Part shown: piece by piece, positions 28,161-39,183 of the stretch
Position numbering within the stretch: the first letter of the stretch is position 1
Layout of the letters: every line of letters starts with the position of its first letter
Assembly (NCBI RefSeq): GCF_036323495.1
Contig: NZ_AP028947.1
Location: 1,364,001 to 1,428,000 of the forward strand
Reading direction: 5' to 3'
Source of the DNA: Limnobacter thiooxidans
Lineage (GTDB): Bacteria > Pseudomonadota > Gammaproteobacteria > Burkholderiales > Burkholderiaceae_B
Length of the DNA stretch: 64,000 nucleotides
Notes under the pieces: generated by a model
The model's database searches: none
What the model saw: the letters and a program-made list of their open reading frames with translations, nothing else
Told to the model about the DNA's origin: nothing
Program-made: the position numbers and the translations under genes

Positions 28161-30152
28161 ATGAATCCCTTGTATTTGATCGTTCCGTTCGCTCCGCTGG
28201 TCGGTTCCATTCTTGCCGGTTTCTTCGGCAAGCAGATTGGTCGTACCGGTGCCCACACCGTCACGATTGCCGGTGTGGCAATCTCCCTGATTGCATCCAT
28301 TCTTGTATTCATGGATGTGATGGAAGGCAACACCTTCAACGGCACTCTGTATGAATGGGCTGTGGTGGGTACGCTGGTTTTTGAAGTGGGTTTCCTGATT
28401 GACACCCTGACTGCCACGATGATGCTGGTGGTCACCAGTGTGTCATTGATGGTGCACATCTACACCATTGGTTATATGGAAGAGGATGAAGGCTATCAGC
28501 GCTTTTTCTCATACATCTCCCTGTTCACTTTCTCCATGCTGATGCTGGTGATGAGCAACAACTTCCTCCAGCTGTTCTTTGGCTGGGAAGCTGTTGGCCT
28601 CGTGTCTTATCTGTTGATTGGTTTCTGGTACACCAAACCGACTGCAATTTATGCCAACCTGAAGGCATTCCTGGTGAACCGCGTTGGCGATTTCGGCTTC
28701 ATCCTGGGCATTGGCCTGATCATGGCTTCAGCTGGTTCAATGAACTACGCGGAAGTGTTTGCCCAAGCAGACAGCCTGGCAGGTCAAACCATGCCTGGCA
28801 GCGATTGGCCCTTGTTGGCAGTGGCTTGCATTTGCCTGTTCATTGGTGCGATGGGCAAATCGGCGCAGTTTCCCCTGCATGTTTGGCTTCCTGATTCCAT
28901 GGAAGGTCCAACACCGATTTCTGCGCTGATTCACGCAGCAACAATGGTTACGGCCGGCATTTTCATGGTCAGTCGCATGTCCCCATTGTTCGAGCTGAGC
29001 GACATTGCCTTGAACTTCGTGTTGGTGATTGGTTCCATTACAGCTTTGTTCATGGGCTTTCTGGGCATTATCCAGAACGACATCAAGCGTGTGGTGGCGT
29101 ATTCCACCTTGTCCCAGTTGGGTTACATGACTGTCGCTTTGGGCGTGTCTGCTTATCCGGTTGCGATTTTCCACCTGATGACGCATGCATTCTTCAAGGC
29201 GCTGTTGTTCCTTGGTGCGGGCTCCGTCATCATCGGCATGCACCATGATCAGGATATTCGTCACATGGGCGGCCTGTGGAAGTACATGCCAATTACCTGG
29301 ATTACTTCTTTGCTGGGTTCACTGGCATTGATCGGTACGCCATTTTTCTCCGGCTTCTATTCCAAGGACAGCATCATCGAGGCAGTGCACTTCAGCAACC
29401 TGCCTGCAGCGGACTTCGCGTATTTTGCAGTGGTGGCGGGTGTATTCATTACAGCCTTCTACAGCTTCCGCATGTATTTCCTGGTGTTCCACGGCAAAGA
29501 GCGTTTTCACGACGTTCAACACCATGACGACCATGGCCATGACGACCACGACAGCCATGCCCACCATGGCCCGGTACAGCCGCATGAATCACGCTGGGTT
29601 GTTACCTTGCCCCTGATTTTGCTGGCGATTCCATCTGTGATCATTGGTTACATCGCAGTTGAGCCGATGTTGCACGGTACTTTCTTTGACGGTGTGATCA
29701 CCATCAGGCCAGAGCATGGTGCCATGGCTGGTTTGAGTGGTATCTTCCACGGCGCAGCCGAAATGGGCGTGCATGCCTTGCATACCCTGCCTTTCTGGCT
29801 GGCCTTGGGTGGTGTGGTTTCCGCCGCTGTTTGCTACCTGTGGGTGCCTGCAATTCCCGCGGCATTCATGAAGGTCTTGAAGCCAGTGCACACGCTGCTG
29901 GACAACAAGTACTACATGGACAAGTTCAATGAAGTGGTGTTTGCCGGTGGCGCACGCAAATTGGGCGAGGGGCTATGGAAGTTCGGCGACCGCATGCTGA
30001 TCGACGGCCTGTTGGTTAACGGCAGCGCCAAACTGGTTGGTTTGATCTCGGGTGTGGTTCGATTCGCGCAAAGCGGTTTCATTTACCACTATGCGTTTGC
30101 GATGATCCTGGGCGTATTGGCCATGATCATTACTTTCATCACACTCAAATAA
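28161..30152 (+). CDS. nuoL: NADH-quinone oxidoreductase subunit L
   Basis: A 663-residue antiporter-like proton-pumping subunit with about 16 helices and the long lateral helix at the C-terminus. Family motifs include FFGWEAVGLVSYLLIGFW with its essential Glu, KSAQFPLHVWLPDSMEGPTP and HAFFKALLFLGAG. A loop at about residues 450-469 is unusually rich in His and Asp (QHHDDHGHDDHDSHAHH), a feature seen in related bacteria and of unknown purpose. It is followed by nuoM after 39 bases. Confidence 0.96.
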   Translation: MNPLYLIVPFAPLVGSILAGFFGKQIGRTGAHTVTIAGVAISLIASILVFMDVMEGNTFNGTLYEWAVVGTLVFEVGFLIDTLTATMMLVVTSVSLMVHIYTIGYMEEDEGYQRFFSYISLFTFSMLMLVMSNNFLQLFFGWEAVGLVSYLLIGFWYTKPTAIYANLKAFLVNRVGDFGFILGIGLIMASAGSMNYAEVFAQADSLAGQTMPGSDWPLLAVACICLFIGAMGKSAQFPLHVWLPDSMEGPTPISALIHAATMVTAGIFMVSRMSPLFELSDIALNFVLVIGSITALFMGFLGIIQNDIKRVVAYSTLSQLGYMTVALGVSAYPVAIFHLMTHAFFKALLFLGAGSVIIGMHHDQDIRHMGGLWKYMPITWITSLLGSLALIGTPFFSGFYSKDSIIEAVHFSNLPAADFAYFAVVAGVFITAFYSFRMYFLVFHGKERFHDVQHHDDHGHDDHDSHAHHGPVQPHESRWVVTLPLILLAIPSVIIGYIAVEPMLHGTFFDGVITIRPEHGAMAGLSGIFHGAAEMGVHALHTLPFWLALGGVVSAAVCYLWVPAIPAAFMKVLKPVHTLLDNKYYMDKFNEVVFAGGARKLGEGLWKFGDRMLIDGLLVNGSAKLVGLISGVVRFAQSGFIYHYAFAMILGVLAMIITFITLK

Positions 30153-30191
30153 ACAAGGCGGAACCTCGGTTCTTACGATTGGAAAATATCA

Positions 30192-31673
30192 ATGTCTAAC
30201 AATATTCCTTATCTAAGCTTGGCGATCTGGTTGCCAATCGCCTTTGGTGTCCTGATCATGGCCTTGGGCAATGACAAGAACGCCGGGATGGTCCGTGGTG
30301 CCGCTTTGGTGGCCTCATTGATCAGCTTCGTGGTCACCTTGCCGCTGTACTTTGGTTTCGACACCAGCACTGCGCAGTTGCAGTTTGTTGAAAGCCTGCC
30401 CTGGATTGAAGCCTTTGGCGCCACTTATGGACTGGGTGTGGATGGACTGTCGGTGTGGTTCGTGATCCTCACAGCCCTGATCACCGTGTTCGTGGTGGTT
30501 GCTGCATGGGAAGTGATCACCGAAAAAGTGGCCCAGTACATGGCTGCATTCCTGATCCTGTCGGGCTTGATGGTTGGCGTGTTTTCCGCCACTGACGGTT
30601 TGCTGTTCTACGTGTTCTTTGAAGCCACATTGATCCCGATGTACATCATCGTGGGTGTTTGGGGTGGTCCAAACCGCATTTACGCAGCCTTCAAGTTCTT
30701 CCTGTACACCTTGCTGGGTTCATTGCTCACGCTGGTGGCCCTGATTTACCTGCAATTCCAGTCGGGTACTTTTGAAATTGCTGCCTGGCACAAGCTGCCA
30801 TTGGGCATGACCGAGCAGATCCTGATTTTCCTGGCTTTCCTGATGGCTTTCGCGGTGAAGGTTCCCATGTGGCCCGTTCACACCTGGTTGCCCGATGCAC
30901 ACGTTGAGGCGCCCACAGGGGGTTCAGTGGTGCTGGCTGCGATCATGTTGAAGTTGGGCGCCTATGGCTTCCTGCGTTTCAGTATGCCAATTGCCCCTGA
31001 CGCGAGCCACGAACTGGCAGGTTTCATGATTACCCTGTCACTGATTGCCGTGGTCTACATCGGTGTTGTGGCACTGGTTCAGAAAGACATGAAAAAGCTG
31101 GTGGCTTACTCATCGATTGCCCACATGGGTTTCGTGACGCTGGGTTTCTTCATGTTCCAGGACTTGGCAGTGCAGGGCGCCATCATTCAGATGATTTCCC
31201 ACGGCTTTGTTTCAGGCGCCATGTTCCTGTGTATCGGTGTGCTTTACGACCGCGTTCACAGCCGTGAAATTTCCGCCTACGGTGGCGTGGTCAACACCAT
31301 GCCCAAATTTGCAGCGTTCTTCCTGTTGTTCGCCATGGCCAATTCAGGGTTGCCTGCAACCAGCGGTTTCGTGGGTGAATTCATGGTTATTCTGGGCGCA
31401 GTCAAATACAACTTCTGGATCGGCTTGCTGGCTGCCACTACGCTGATTTTTGGTGCCGCTTACTCCCTGTGGATGTACAAGCGAGTGGTATTTGGCGATG
31501 TGGCCAATGACAACGTGAAAGAGTTGACTGACGTGAATACCCGCGAATTTCTGATGCTGGGTGCGTTGGCAATTCTGGTGATGGCCATGGGCCTTTATCC
31601 CAAACCATTTACTGATGTGTTGCAGGTTTCTGTAGATGCCCTGTTGCAACATGTGGCTCAGTCCAAGCTTTAA
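30192..31673 (+). CDS. nuoM: NADH-quinone oxidoreductase subunit M
   Basis: A 493-residue antiporter-like proton-pumping subunit with about 14 helices. The essential glutamate is in YVFFEATLIPMYIIVG, and the broken-helix lysine region is in AVKVPMWPVHTWLPDAHVEAP. HGFVSGAMFLCIGVLYDR is also typical. It lies between nuoL and nuoN with short spacers. Confidence 0.97.
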   Translation: MSNNIPYLSLAIWLPIAFGVLIMALGNDKNAGMVRGAALVASLISFVVTLPLYFGFDTSTAQLQFVESLPWIEAFGATYGLGVDGLSVWFVILTALITVFVVVAAWEVITEKVAQYMAAFLILSGLMVGVFSATDGLLFYVFFEATLIPMYIIVGVWGGPNRIYAAFKFFLYTLLGSLLTLVALIYLQFQSGTFEIAAWHKLPLGMTEQILIFLAFLMAFAVKVPMWPVHTWLPDAHVEAPTGGSVVLAAIMLKLGAYGFLRFSMPIAPDASHELAGFMITLSLIAVVYIGVVALVQKDMKKLVAYSSIAHMGFVTLGFFMFQDLAVQGAIIQMISHGFVSGAMFLCIGVLYDRVHSREISAYGGVVNTMPKFAAFFLLFAMANSGLPATSGFVGEFMVILGAVKYNFWIGLLAATTLIFGAAYSLWMYKRVVFGDVANDNVKELTDVNTREFLMLGALAILVMAMGLYPKPFTDVLQVSVDALLQHVAQSKL

Positions 31674-31686
31674 TTGAGGAATGTTC

Positions 31687-33165
31687 GTGGATCAGATGAA
31701 TCTCTCACTCGCTATTCCTGAAATTGCACTGGCGCTTTTCGCCTGCGCATTTCTGATTGCTGACAGTGTAACCAAGGGCCGCATTTTGCCGATCTTGCAC
31801 AACATTGTTGTGCTGTTCTGTATCGGGCTGGGCGTATATTGCCTGGCGCAAGTGCCTTCAGAGGGCACTGAGCTGGCTTTCTCCAACATGTACATCGCCG
31901 ACAGCATGGCCTTGGCTCTGAAAGGCTTTTCAGCGCTGGCCATCGCCTTCACTCTGATTGTGGGTGCGAACTATGCGAAAGACCGTGACATGTTCAAAGG
32001 CGAACTTCACGCGCTGGTGCTGTTCACCCTGCTTGGTCAGATGATCATGATTTCAGCAAACAACCTGTTGCTGGTGTATCTGGGCGTTGAATTGCTGTCA
32101 CTGAGCCTGTATGCCGCAGTGGCCATGCAGCGTGACAATGTTCGCGCCACGGAAGCAGCCATGAAGTACTTCGTACTCGGTGCATTGGCTTCAGGTTTCC
32201 TGCTGTACGGCATGTCCATGATTTACGGTGCAACTGGTTCACTGAACCATTCTGACATCGCGTTTGCGGCAACCGCTGCAGTGTCAGGGCAGAAGTCCAT
32301 CATTTTCGTGTTTGGTATTGTGTTTCTGGTGGCGGGTCTGGCGTTCAAGCTGGGGGTGGTGCCTTTCCACATGTGGGTACCCGATGTGTATCAGGGCTCG
32401 CCTTCCATTTCGACACTGCTGATTAGCGGTGCACCCAAACTGGCTGCATTTGCGATGATGATGCGTCTGTTGGTGGATGGTCTGTTCGTCATGGCCTTTG
32501 ATTGGCAGAACATGCTGATGGTGCTAGCCATCGCTTCGCTGGCCATTGGTAACCTGACGGCGATTGCACAAACCAGTTTGAAGCGCATGTTGGCGTATTC
32601 AACCATTGCGCAAATGGGTTTCATGTTGCTGGGCTTTCTTTCGGGTGTTACCGGGCAAGACACAGGCAACGCTGCGCAGGCTTATTCTGCAGCCATGTTC
32701 TACAGCATCACCTATGTGCTGACCACGTTGGGCACTTTCGGTGTGATCATGGTGATGTCTCGCAAAGGCTTTGAGGTCGAGAACATCAGTGACTTGAAAG
32801 GGTTGAACAAACGCGCACCCTGGCTGGCTTTGATCATGCTGCTGTTGATGTTCTCGCTGGCGGGTATTCCCCCCATGATGGGTTTTGCGGCCAAATTGTC
32901 CGTCTTGAAGGCACTGTTGGCCACTGGCCAGGTCTGGTTGACCGTGTATGCGGTCATGTTCAGTCTTGTTGGTGCGTTCTATTACATCCGGATTGTAAAA
33001 ACCATGTATTTTGAAGCACCAAGCGACAACACAGAAATCGTGATGGGCAATGATGCACGTGCAGTACTGGGTTTGAATGGTTTGGCTGTAATTGCACTTG
33101 GTTTGCTGCCTGCACCATTGATGGCATATTGCATGACCGTTATTCAACAAACACTGGCTGGTTGA
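31687..33165 (+). CDS. nuoN: NADH-quinone oxidoreductase subunit N
   Basis: A 492-residue antiporter-like subunit with about 14 helices. LVYLGVELLSLSLYAAVA holds the membrane glutamate and VVPFHMWVPDVYQGSP the central loop. The start is uncertain: GAGGA at 31676-31680 abuts ATG 31681 but is six bases from GTG 31687, which I prefer; ATG 31696 (MNLSLAIPE) is also possible. It is the last of the 14 nuo genes, followed by the DUF2818 gene. Confidence 0.95.
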   Translation: MDQMNLSLAIPEIALALFACAFLIADSVTKGRILPILHNIVVLFCIGLGVYCLAQVPSEGTELAFSNMYIADSMALALKGFSALAIAFTLIVGANYAKDRDMFKGELHALVLFTLLGQMIMISANNLLLVYLGVELLSLSLYAAVAMQRDNVRATEAAMKYFVLGALASGFLLYGMSMIYGATGSLNHSDIAFAATAAVSGQKSIIFVFGIVFLVAGLAFKLGVVPFHMWVPDVYQGSPSISTLLISGAPKLAAFAMMMRLLVDGLFVMAFDWQNMLMVLAIASLAIGNLTAIAQTSLKRMLAYSTIAQMGFMLLGFLSGVTGQDTGNAAQAYSAAMFYSITYVLTTLGTFGVIMVMSRKGFEVENISDLKGLNKRAPWLALIMLLLMFSLAGIPPMMGFAAKLSVLKALLATGQVWLTVYAVMFSLVGAFYYIRIVKTMYFEAPSDNTEIVMGNDARAVLGLNGLAVIALGLLPAPLMAYCMTVIQQTLAG

Positions 33166-33208
33166 TTTTGCCGGTTATCACAAGAAATACATTGGACAGG
33201 AGGCAGGT

Positions 33209-33511
33209 TTGACGCAGACGATTGGGCACTGGTTGTTGTTCGGCTTGGCCTTGCTGTTTGCGAACCTGCCGTTTGTCAGTAACCGCATCATGGGCATTCT
33301 TCCCGTTGCAAACAAAGGCGGTTGGACGCGGGTACTTGAGGTTATAGCAGGTTACTTCATTGTGGGCCTTGTCGGCTTTGCGATTGAGGGCAGCTTGAGC
33401 CAGGTCACCCCGCAGCGATGGGAGTTTTACGCGCTCACTGGCTGTCTGTTTCTTGTGTTTGCATTTCCCGGTTTTGTGTATCGGTTTTTGTGGCGTTCGC
33501 CAAAAGGCTGA
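33209..33511 (+). CDS. DUF2818 family membrane protein
   Basis: A 100-residue protein with three hydrophobic segments (about residues 8-28, 43-62, 75-95). It starts with TTG 33209, supported by ACAGGAGG ending six bases upstream. This family is regularly found directly after nuoN in Burkholderiales and nowhere clearly characterised, so an assembly or accessory role for complex I is plausible but unproven. It is probably the last gene of the nuo transcript. Confidence 0.88.
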   Translation: MTQTIGHWLLFGLALLFANLPFVSNRIMGILPVANKGGWTRVLEVIAGYFIVGLVGFAIEGSLSQVTPQRWEFYALTGCLFLVFAFPGFVYRFLWRSPKG

Positions 33512-33608
33512 AGCATTTCGCCCTCGGCGACTCTGACACCGTTGTATTCAAGCTTGCTGCCCACGCAGTTACCTAGCCCTCCCATCCTTCCCTCGATTGT
33601 GTCTGTAT

Positions 33609-33640
33609 GCGGTGCTTGTTTACCTTAAACAAGCTGCCGC
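33609..33640 (+). terminator. Strong stem-loop after the nuo operon
   Basis: GCTTGTTT (33614-33621) pairs perfectly with AAACAAGC (33627-33634), and GCGG (33609-33612) with CCGC (33637-33640) extends the stem past a small internal loop. The tail GTTGTAGTT is not a clean T-run, so termination may be partial or factor-dependent. It lies 98 bases after the DUF2818 gene and 35 before the lipoprotein gene. Confidence 0.45.
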
Positions 33641-33675
33641 GTTGTAGTTAAAAAATTCATTAGGGTGTTTGCATC

Positions 33676-34104
33676 ATGAAAGTATTTTTCGGCAGCATTG
33701 TTGGCGCGTGTGTGTTGGTGATTTCGGCCTGTACCAATTCGCCAGAAACGTCCAATTTGAAGCTGCCTTATTTTGCAAAAACGGATTGTCAGTTGGTGTA
33801 CAAGGCTCGGGGCGTGCAGGTGATCGAGAATTTTTGCGAAACGGAATGGAAGCCGGTAAAGCTTTATATTCAGGATCAAAAATATTCAGTTGACTGGATA
33901 GATGAAAAAACAAGTCGGCAAATTTTTGAAACTGGTTGCATGCAACCTGGCGCCTGTTATTACGAGCTGAAGATGGATGGCTTCACGGTAAATGGACGAT
34001 TTGCGTATGCTGTTGATGGAATTCAGGGCGACTTCGTTTTCGAGATTGATGCGAATGAAAACTTGCAGTTGCTAGATCAAACCGAGAGTGATCTGTCTTC
34101 CTGA
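33676..34104 (+). CDS. Small predicted lipoprotein of unknown function
   Basis: A 142-residue protein with a lipoprotein signal: hydrophobic segment GSIVGACVLVISA followed by lipid-attachment Cys19. The mature part is about 124 residues, has five further cysteines (including TDCQ, NFCETEW, TGCMQPGACYY) and looks beta-rich. I do not recognise a family. AGGGTG precedes the start. It stands alone between the nuo operon and the convergent ETF-QO gene, closed by a shared terminator. Confidence 0.75.
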   Translation: MKVFFGSIVGACVLVISACTNSPETSNLKLPYFAKTDCQLVYKARGVQVIENFCETEWKPVKLYIQDQKYSVDWIDEKTSRQIFETGCMQPGACYYELKMDGFTVNGRFAYAVDGIQGDFVFEIDANENLQLLDQTESDLSS

Positions 34105-34142
34105 TTTGATATGTGTTGTGTTTACTCTATGTGCCAAATAAA

Positions 34143-34166
34143 AACGCCGGCTTTTTAGCCGGCGTT
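34143..34166. terminator. Bidirectional terminator between lipoprotein and ETF-QO genes
   Basis: AACGCCGGC (34143-34151) pairs with GCCGGCGTT (34158-34166) around TTTTTA. A-rich sequence lies to the left (AATAAAAAC) and GATTTTT to the right, so both convergent genes can use it. Confidence 0.85.
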
Positions 34167-34177
34167 GATTTTTACAA

Positions 34178-35830
34178 TTACATGTTCGGGTAATTTGGCC
34201 CGCCACCACCTTCCGGTGTCACCCACACAATATTCTGCGTGGGGTCTTTGATGTCGCAGGTTTTGCAATGCACGCAGTTCTGCGCATTGATCTGCAACTG
34301 GTCTTTGCCATCTTCCTTTTTCACATACTCGTACACGCCTGCCGGGCAGTAACGCTGCTCGGGCCCTGCATAAGTGGCCAGGTTGGTGGCCACTGGCACA
34401 GATGCGTTTTTCAACGTCAGGTGCGCAGGCTGGTTTTCCTCGTGGTTCGTGTTTGAAATGAACACGGAGCTCAAACGATCAAAGGTGATTTTGCCATCAG
34501 GCTTTGGATAGTTGATCGGCTGGAATTCCGAGGCAGGGCGCAGGCACTCATGGTCAGCGTGCTTGTGGTGCAGTGTCCAAGGCACCTTGCCCTTGAACAG
34601 TTTCTGCTCAATACCCACCATCATGGTGCCGGTGTACAAGCCTTTGCTCATCCACTGCTTGAAGTTGCGTGCGCGGTACAATTCATCGAACAGCCATGAA
34701 TCGTGGAATGCCTTTGGATAGGCTTCCAGTTCATCGCCTGCACGGTCTTGGGCCAGGGCTTCTGCAATGGCGTCAGCACACAGCATGCCGCTCTTGATGG
34801 CTGCATGGCTACCCTTGATTCGTGAAGCATTCAGGAAGCCTGCATCACAACCCACCAAGGCGCCACCCGGGAATACCAGCTTGGGCAGGCTCATCAAGCC
34901 ACCAGCAGCGATGGCCCGTGCGCCATAGGAAATGCGTTTGCCACCTTCGAAATACTTGCGAATTTCGGGATGGGTTTTGTAACGCTGAAATTCTTCAAAT
35001 GGAGACAGGTAGGGGTTTTCGTAGGCCAAACCAACCACGAAACCAACGGCCACCTGGTTGTTTTCCAAGTGATACAAAAATGATCCGCCGTAGGTATTGG
35101 CGTCCAGCGGCCAACCGCCAGAATGAATGACCAGACCTGGCTTGTGTTTTGCGGGGTCAATTTCCCACAGTTCTTTCAAGCCAATGCCGTACACCTGTGG
35201 GTCACGGCCTTCATTCAGGTTGAATTTTTCAATGACGCGCTTGCCCAGGTGGCCGCGCACGCCTTCCGCAAACACGGTGTACTTGGCGTGCAGTTCCATG
35301 CCGGGCTGGTAGGCATGAGTGTGTTCACCGTCCTTGCCAATGCCCATGTCGCCGGTTTGAACGCCTTTCACAGCACCTTTGTCGTCGTACAGAATTTCTG
35401 CACCTGCAAAGCCTGGAAACACTTCAACGCCCAAGGCCTCGGCTTGCTCGCCCAACCAGCGGACCACATTGGCCAGGCTGATTACATAGTTGCCGTGGTT
35501 CTGAAAGCATTCAGGAAGCAGGGCATTGGGTACTTTCTTGGCAGATGTTTCTGTCAGGAACAAAAACTGGTCTTCGGTCACTTCGGTGTGCAGTGGCGCA
35601 CCACGCTCTTTCCAGTCTGGAAACAGTTCGGTGATTGCACGGGGGTCCATGACGGCGCCTGACAAAATGTGTGCGCCAACTTCCGAGCCTTTCTCGAGTA
35701 CGCACACATTGATTTCCTGGCCTTTTTCTGCGGCCACTTGTTTCAGGCGAATGGCTGTTGCAAGACCTGCAGGGCCTCCACCAACGACCAATACGTCGTA
35801 TTCCATCATGTCTCTTTCGACAGCCGACAT
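34178..35830 (-). CDS. Electron transfer flavoprotein-ubiquinone oxidoreductase
   Basis: A 550-residue FAD and iron-sulfur enzyme that passes electrons from ETF, reduced during fatty-acid and amino-acid oxidation, to the quinone pool. The FAD dinucleotide motif VVGGGPAGLATAIRL is near residue 15, and GGALVGCDAGFLN is the second FAD segment. The C-terminal ferredoxin-like domain has the four cluster ligands in RYCPAGVYEY and NCVHCKTCDIKDP. ETF subunits are not in this window. It is divergent from the CoA-transferase genes, a sensible metabolic neighbour. Confidence 0.96.
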   Translation of the reverse strand: MSAVERDMMEYDVLVVGGGPAGLATAIRLKQVAAEKGQEINVCVLEKGSEVGAHILSGAVMDPRAITELFPDWKERGAPLHTEVTEDQFLFLTETSAKKVPNALLPECFQNHGNYVISLANVVRWLGEQAEALGVEVFPGFAGAEILYDDKGAVKGVQTGDMGIGKDGEHTHAYQPGMELHAKYTVFAEGVRGHLGKRVIEKFNLNEGRDPQVYGIGLKELWEIDPAKHKPGLVIHSGGWPLDANTYGGSFLYHLENNQVAVGFVVGLAYENPYLSPFEEFQRYKTHPEIRKYFEGGKRISYGARAIAAGGLMSLPKLVFPGGALVGCDAGFLNASRIKGSHAAIKSGMLCADAIAEALAQDRAGDELEAYPKAFHDSWLFDELYRARNFKQWMSKGLYTGTMMVGIEQKLFKGKVPWTLHHKHADHECLRPASEFQPINYPKPDGKITFDRLSSVFISNTNHEENQPAHLTLKNASVPVATNLATYAGPEQRYCPAGVYEYVKKEDGKDQLQINAQNCVHCKTCDIKDPTQNIVWVTPEGGGGPNYPNM

Positions 35831-36035
35831 TGGGTGCTTCTCCTTAAAATTTGTCGCGGGTACAACAGCGTTGTGCTGCTTTGATTTTAAGCCGAAAGCT
35901 TATTGCAAAACCGCAGAAAATAGTTGACTTTGATCTCTAGTCTGAGAAACTTGATTTTGTGCATTGCAGCAAGTTGAGTGTAAGCCTCAAAACGTTAAAC
36001 TAGTCGAACAAACTCAAAGCAAAAGGGATCAACAC

Positions 36036-36746
36036 ATGGGGATGAATAAAGTAGCAGCCAGCGCCACCGAGGCCTTGGCTGACAAAATCAGGGATGGAAT
36101 GACGCTGGCGGTGGGAGGTTTCGGACTTTGCGGCATTCCGGAAGCGCTGATCGAAGCGGTTCGCGCTTCGGGCGCCAAAGACCTGACGGTTATTTCAAAC
36201 AACGCAGGTGTGGATGGTTTCGGTCTTGGGCGGCTGCTTGAGACACGCCAGGTGCGCAAAATGATTTCCTCCTATGTGGGTGAAAACAAGGAGTTCGAGC
36301 GCCAGTTTCTAAGTGGCGAGCTCGAGCTTGAGTTTACACCCCAGGGCACCCTGGCTGAAAAACTGCGGGCAGGGGGCGCGGGTATCCCAGCTTTTTTCAC
36401 GAAAACCGGTTTTGGTACTGTAATCGCAGAGGGCAAGGAAACCCGTGTCATTGATGGCGAAAACTATGTGCTTGAGCACAGCCTGAAGGCCGATATTTCC
36501 TTGGTGAAAGCCTGGAAGGCCGACACGTCCGGCAACCTGATTTACCGTTTGACCGCGCGCAACTTCAATCCGGAATGCGCAACTGCATCCAAGTTCACGG
36601 TGGCCGAAGTGGAAGAAATCGTGGAAGTAGGTGCACTGGATCCCAATTTCATTCACACCCCCGGAATTTATGTGCAGCGCGTGGTGTTGAATGCCAATCC
36701 CGAGAAGCGGATTGAAAAACGAACCCTGGCCGCCACGGCACAATAA
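36036..36746 (+). CDS. scoA: 3-oxoacid CoA-transferase subunit A
   Basis: A 236-residue subunit of succinyl-CoA:3-ketoacid (or acetoacetyl) CoA-transferase, which activates acetoacetate. The CoA-binding segment [13 protein letters not shown] is near residue 28, and [23 protein letters not shown] is the family middle block. ATG 36036 has AGGGA seven bases upstream; ATG 36042 is an alternative two codons later. scoB follows after 11 bases. Whether the CoA donor is succinyl-CoA or acetyl-CoA cannot be told from sequence alone. Confidence 0.93.
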   Translation: MGMNKVAASATEALADKIRDGMTLAVGGFGLCGIPEALIEAVRASGAKDLTVISNNAGVDGFGLGRLLETRQVRKMISSYVGENKEFERQFLSGELELEFTPQGTLAEKLRAGGAGIPAFFTKTGFGTVIAEGKETRVIDGENYVLEHSLKADISLVKAWKADTSGNLIYRLTARNFNPECATASKFTVAEVEEIVEVGALDPNFIHTPGIYVQRVVLNANPEKRIEKRTLAATAQ

Positions 36747-36757
36747 GGAGAATAACA

Positions 36758-37402
36758 ATGGCGTGGAATCACGATCAAATGGCAGCCCGTGCTGCGCAGG
36801 AATTGCAAGACGGTTTTTATGTGAATCTGGGTATTGGTTTGCCCACTTTGGTGAGCAACCACATTCCGCAAGGCATGGATGTGATGCTGCAAAGTGAGAA
36901 TGGTTTGCTCGGAATCGGCCCGTTTCCAACTGAAGAACAAGTGGATGCTGACCTGATCAACGCTGGCAAACAAACCGTGACCACCTTGGAGGGCTCCGCA
37001 TTTTTTTCCAGTTCAGAGTCTTTTGCGATGATACGTGGGGGTCACATCAATTTGGCCATTCTGGGCGCGATGCAGGTCAGCCACAAGGGCGACTTGGCCA
37101 ACTGGATGATTCCCGGCAAGCTGGTGAAGGGCATGGGCGGCGCCATGGACTTGGTTGCAGGTGTGTCTCGGGTGATCGTGCTGATGGAACATGTGGCGCG
37201 CAAGAAAGACGGAACAACCGACCTGAAAATTTTGCCTGAATGTACCTTGCCTTTGACCGGCAAGGCCGTGGTTAACCGCATCATCACTGATCTTGCGGTG
37301 ATGGACGTCACACCAGATGGGCTGAAAGTGCTGGAAATTGCTCCCGGGGTGAGTCGAGAAGAACTCCAGGAAAAAACCGCCTGTGACTTGGTCTTTGGTT
37401 AA
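36758..37402 (+). CDS. scoB: 3-oxoacid CoA-transferase subunit B
   Basis: A 214-residue catalytic partner of ScoA. The active-site glutamate that forms the enzyme-CoA thioester is Glu47 in [25 protein letters not shown] and [10 protein letters not shown] are family blocks. An AAGGAG ribosome site precedes the ATG. The pair supports ketone-body or poly-hydroxybutyrate turnover, in keeping with the nearby ETF-QO gene. Confidence 0.94.
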   Translation: MAWNHDQMAARAAQELQDGFYVNLGIGLPTLVSNHIPQGMDVMLQSENGLLGIGPFPTEEQVDADLINAGKQTVTTLEGSAFFSSSESFAMIRGGHINLAILGAMQVSHKGDLANWMIPGKLVKGMGGAMDLVAGVSRVIVLMEHVARKKDGTTDLKILPECTLPLTGKAVVNRIITDLAVMDVTPDGLKVLEIAPGVSREELQEKTACDLVFG

Positions 37403-37443
37403 TGTTTGGTTAAGTTCTCTGGCATGGACCAAGCGTGCTCAGT

Positions 37444-37449
37444 TATAAT
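37444..37449 (+). promoter_or_regulatory. Perfect -10 box of the pyrG promoter
   Basis: TATAAT lies 63 bases before the pyrG start, in the spacer after scoB. No good -35 is found at 16-18 bases, and there is no extended -10 TG. The predicted start point near 37456 would place the hairpin at 37464 almost at the 5' end of the message. Confidence 0.45.
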
Positions 37450-37463
37450 TCCGGTTTCCAACA

Positions 37464-37488
37464 GCGCGCAATTTCCTGAATTGTGCGC
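37464..37488 (+). promoter_or_regulatory. Leader hairpin of pyrG
   Basis: GCGCGCAATT (37464-37473) pairs with AATTGTGCGC (37479-37488) in a 10-bp stem with one G.U pair and a five-base loop. There is no T-run, so it is not an intrinsic terminator. It sits 23 bases before a start codon that lacks an obvious Shine-Dalgarno sequence. Confidence 0.5.
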
Positions 37489-37496
37489 CCAACTGA

Positions 37497-39158
<1,662 letters not shown>

Positions 39159-39183
39159 GCTGGATCTAACAGGAGAACATCAT

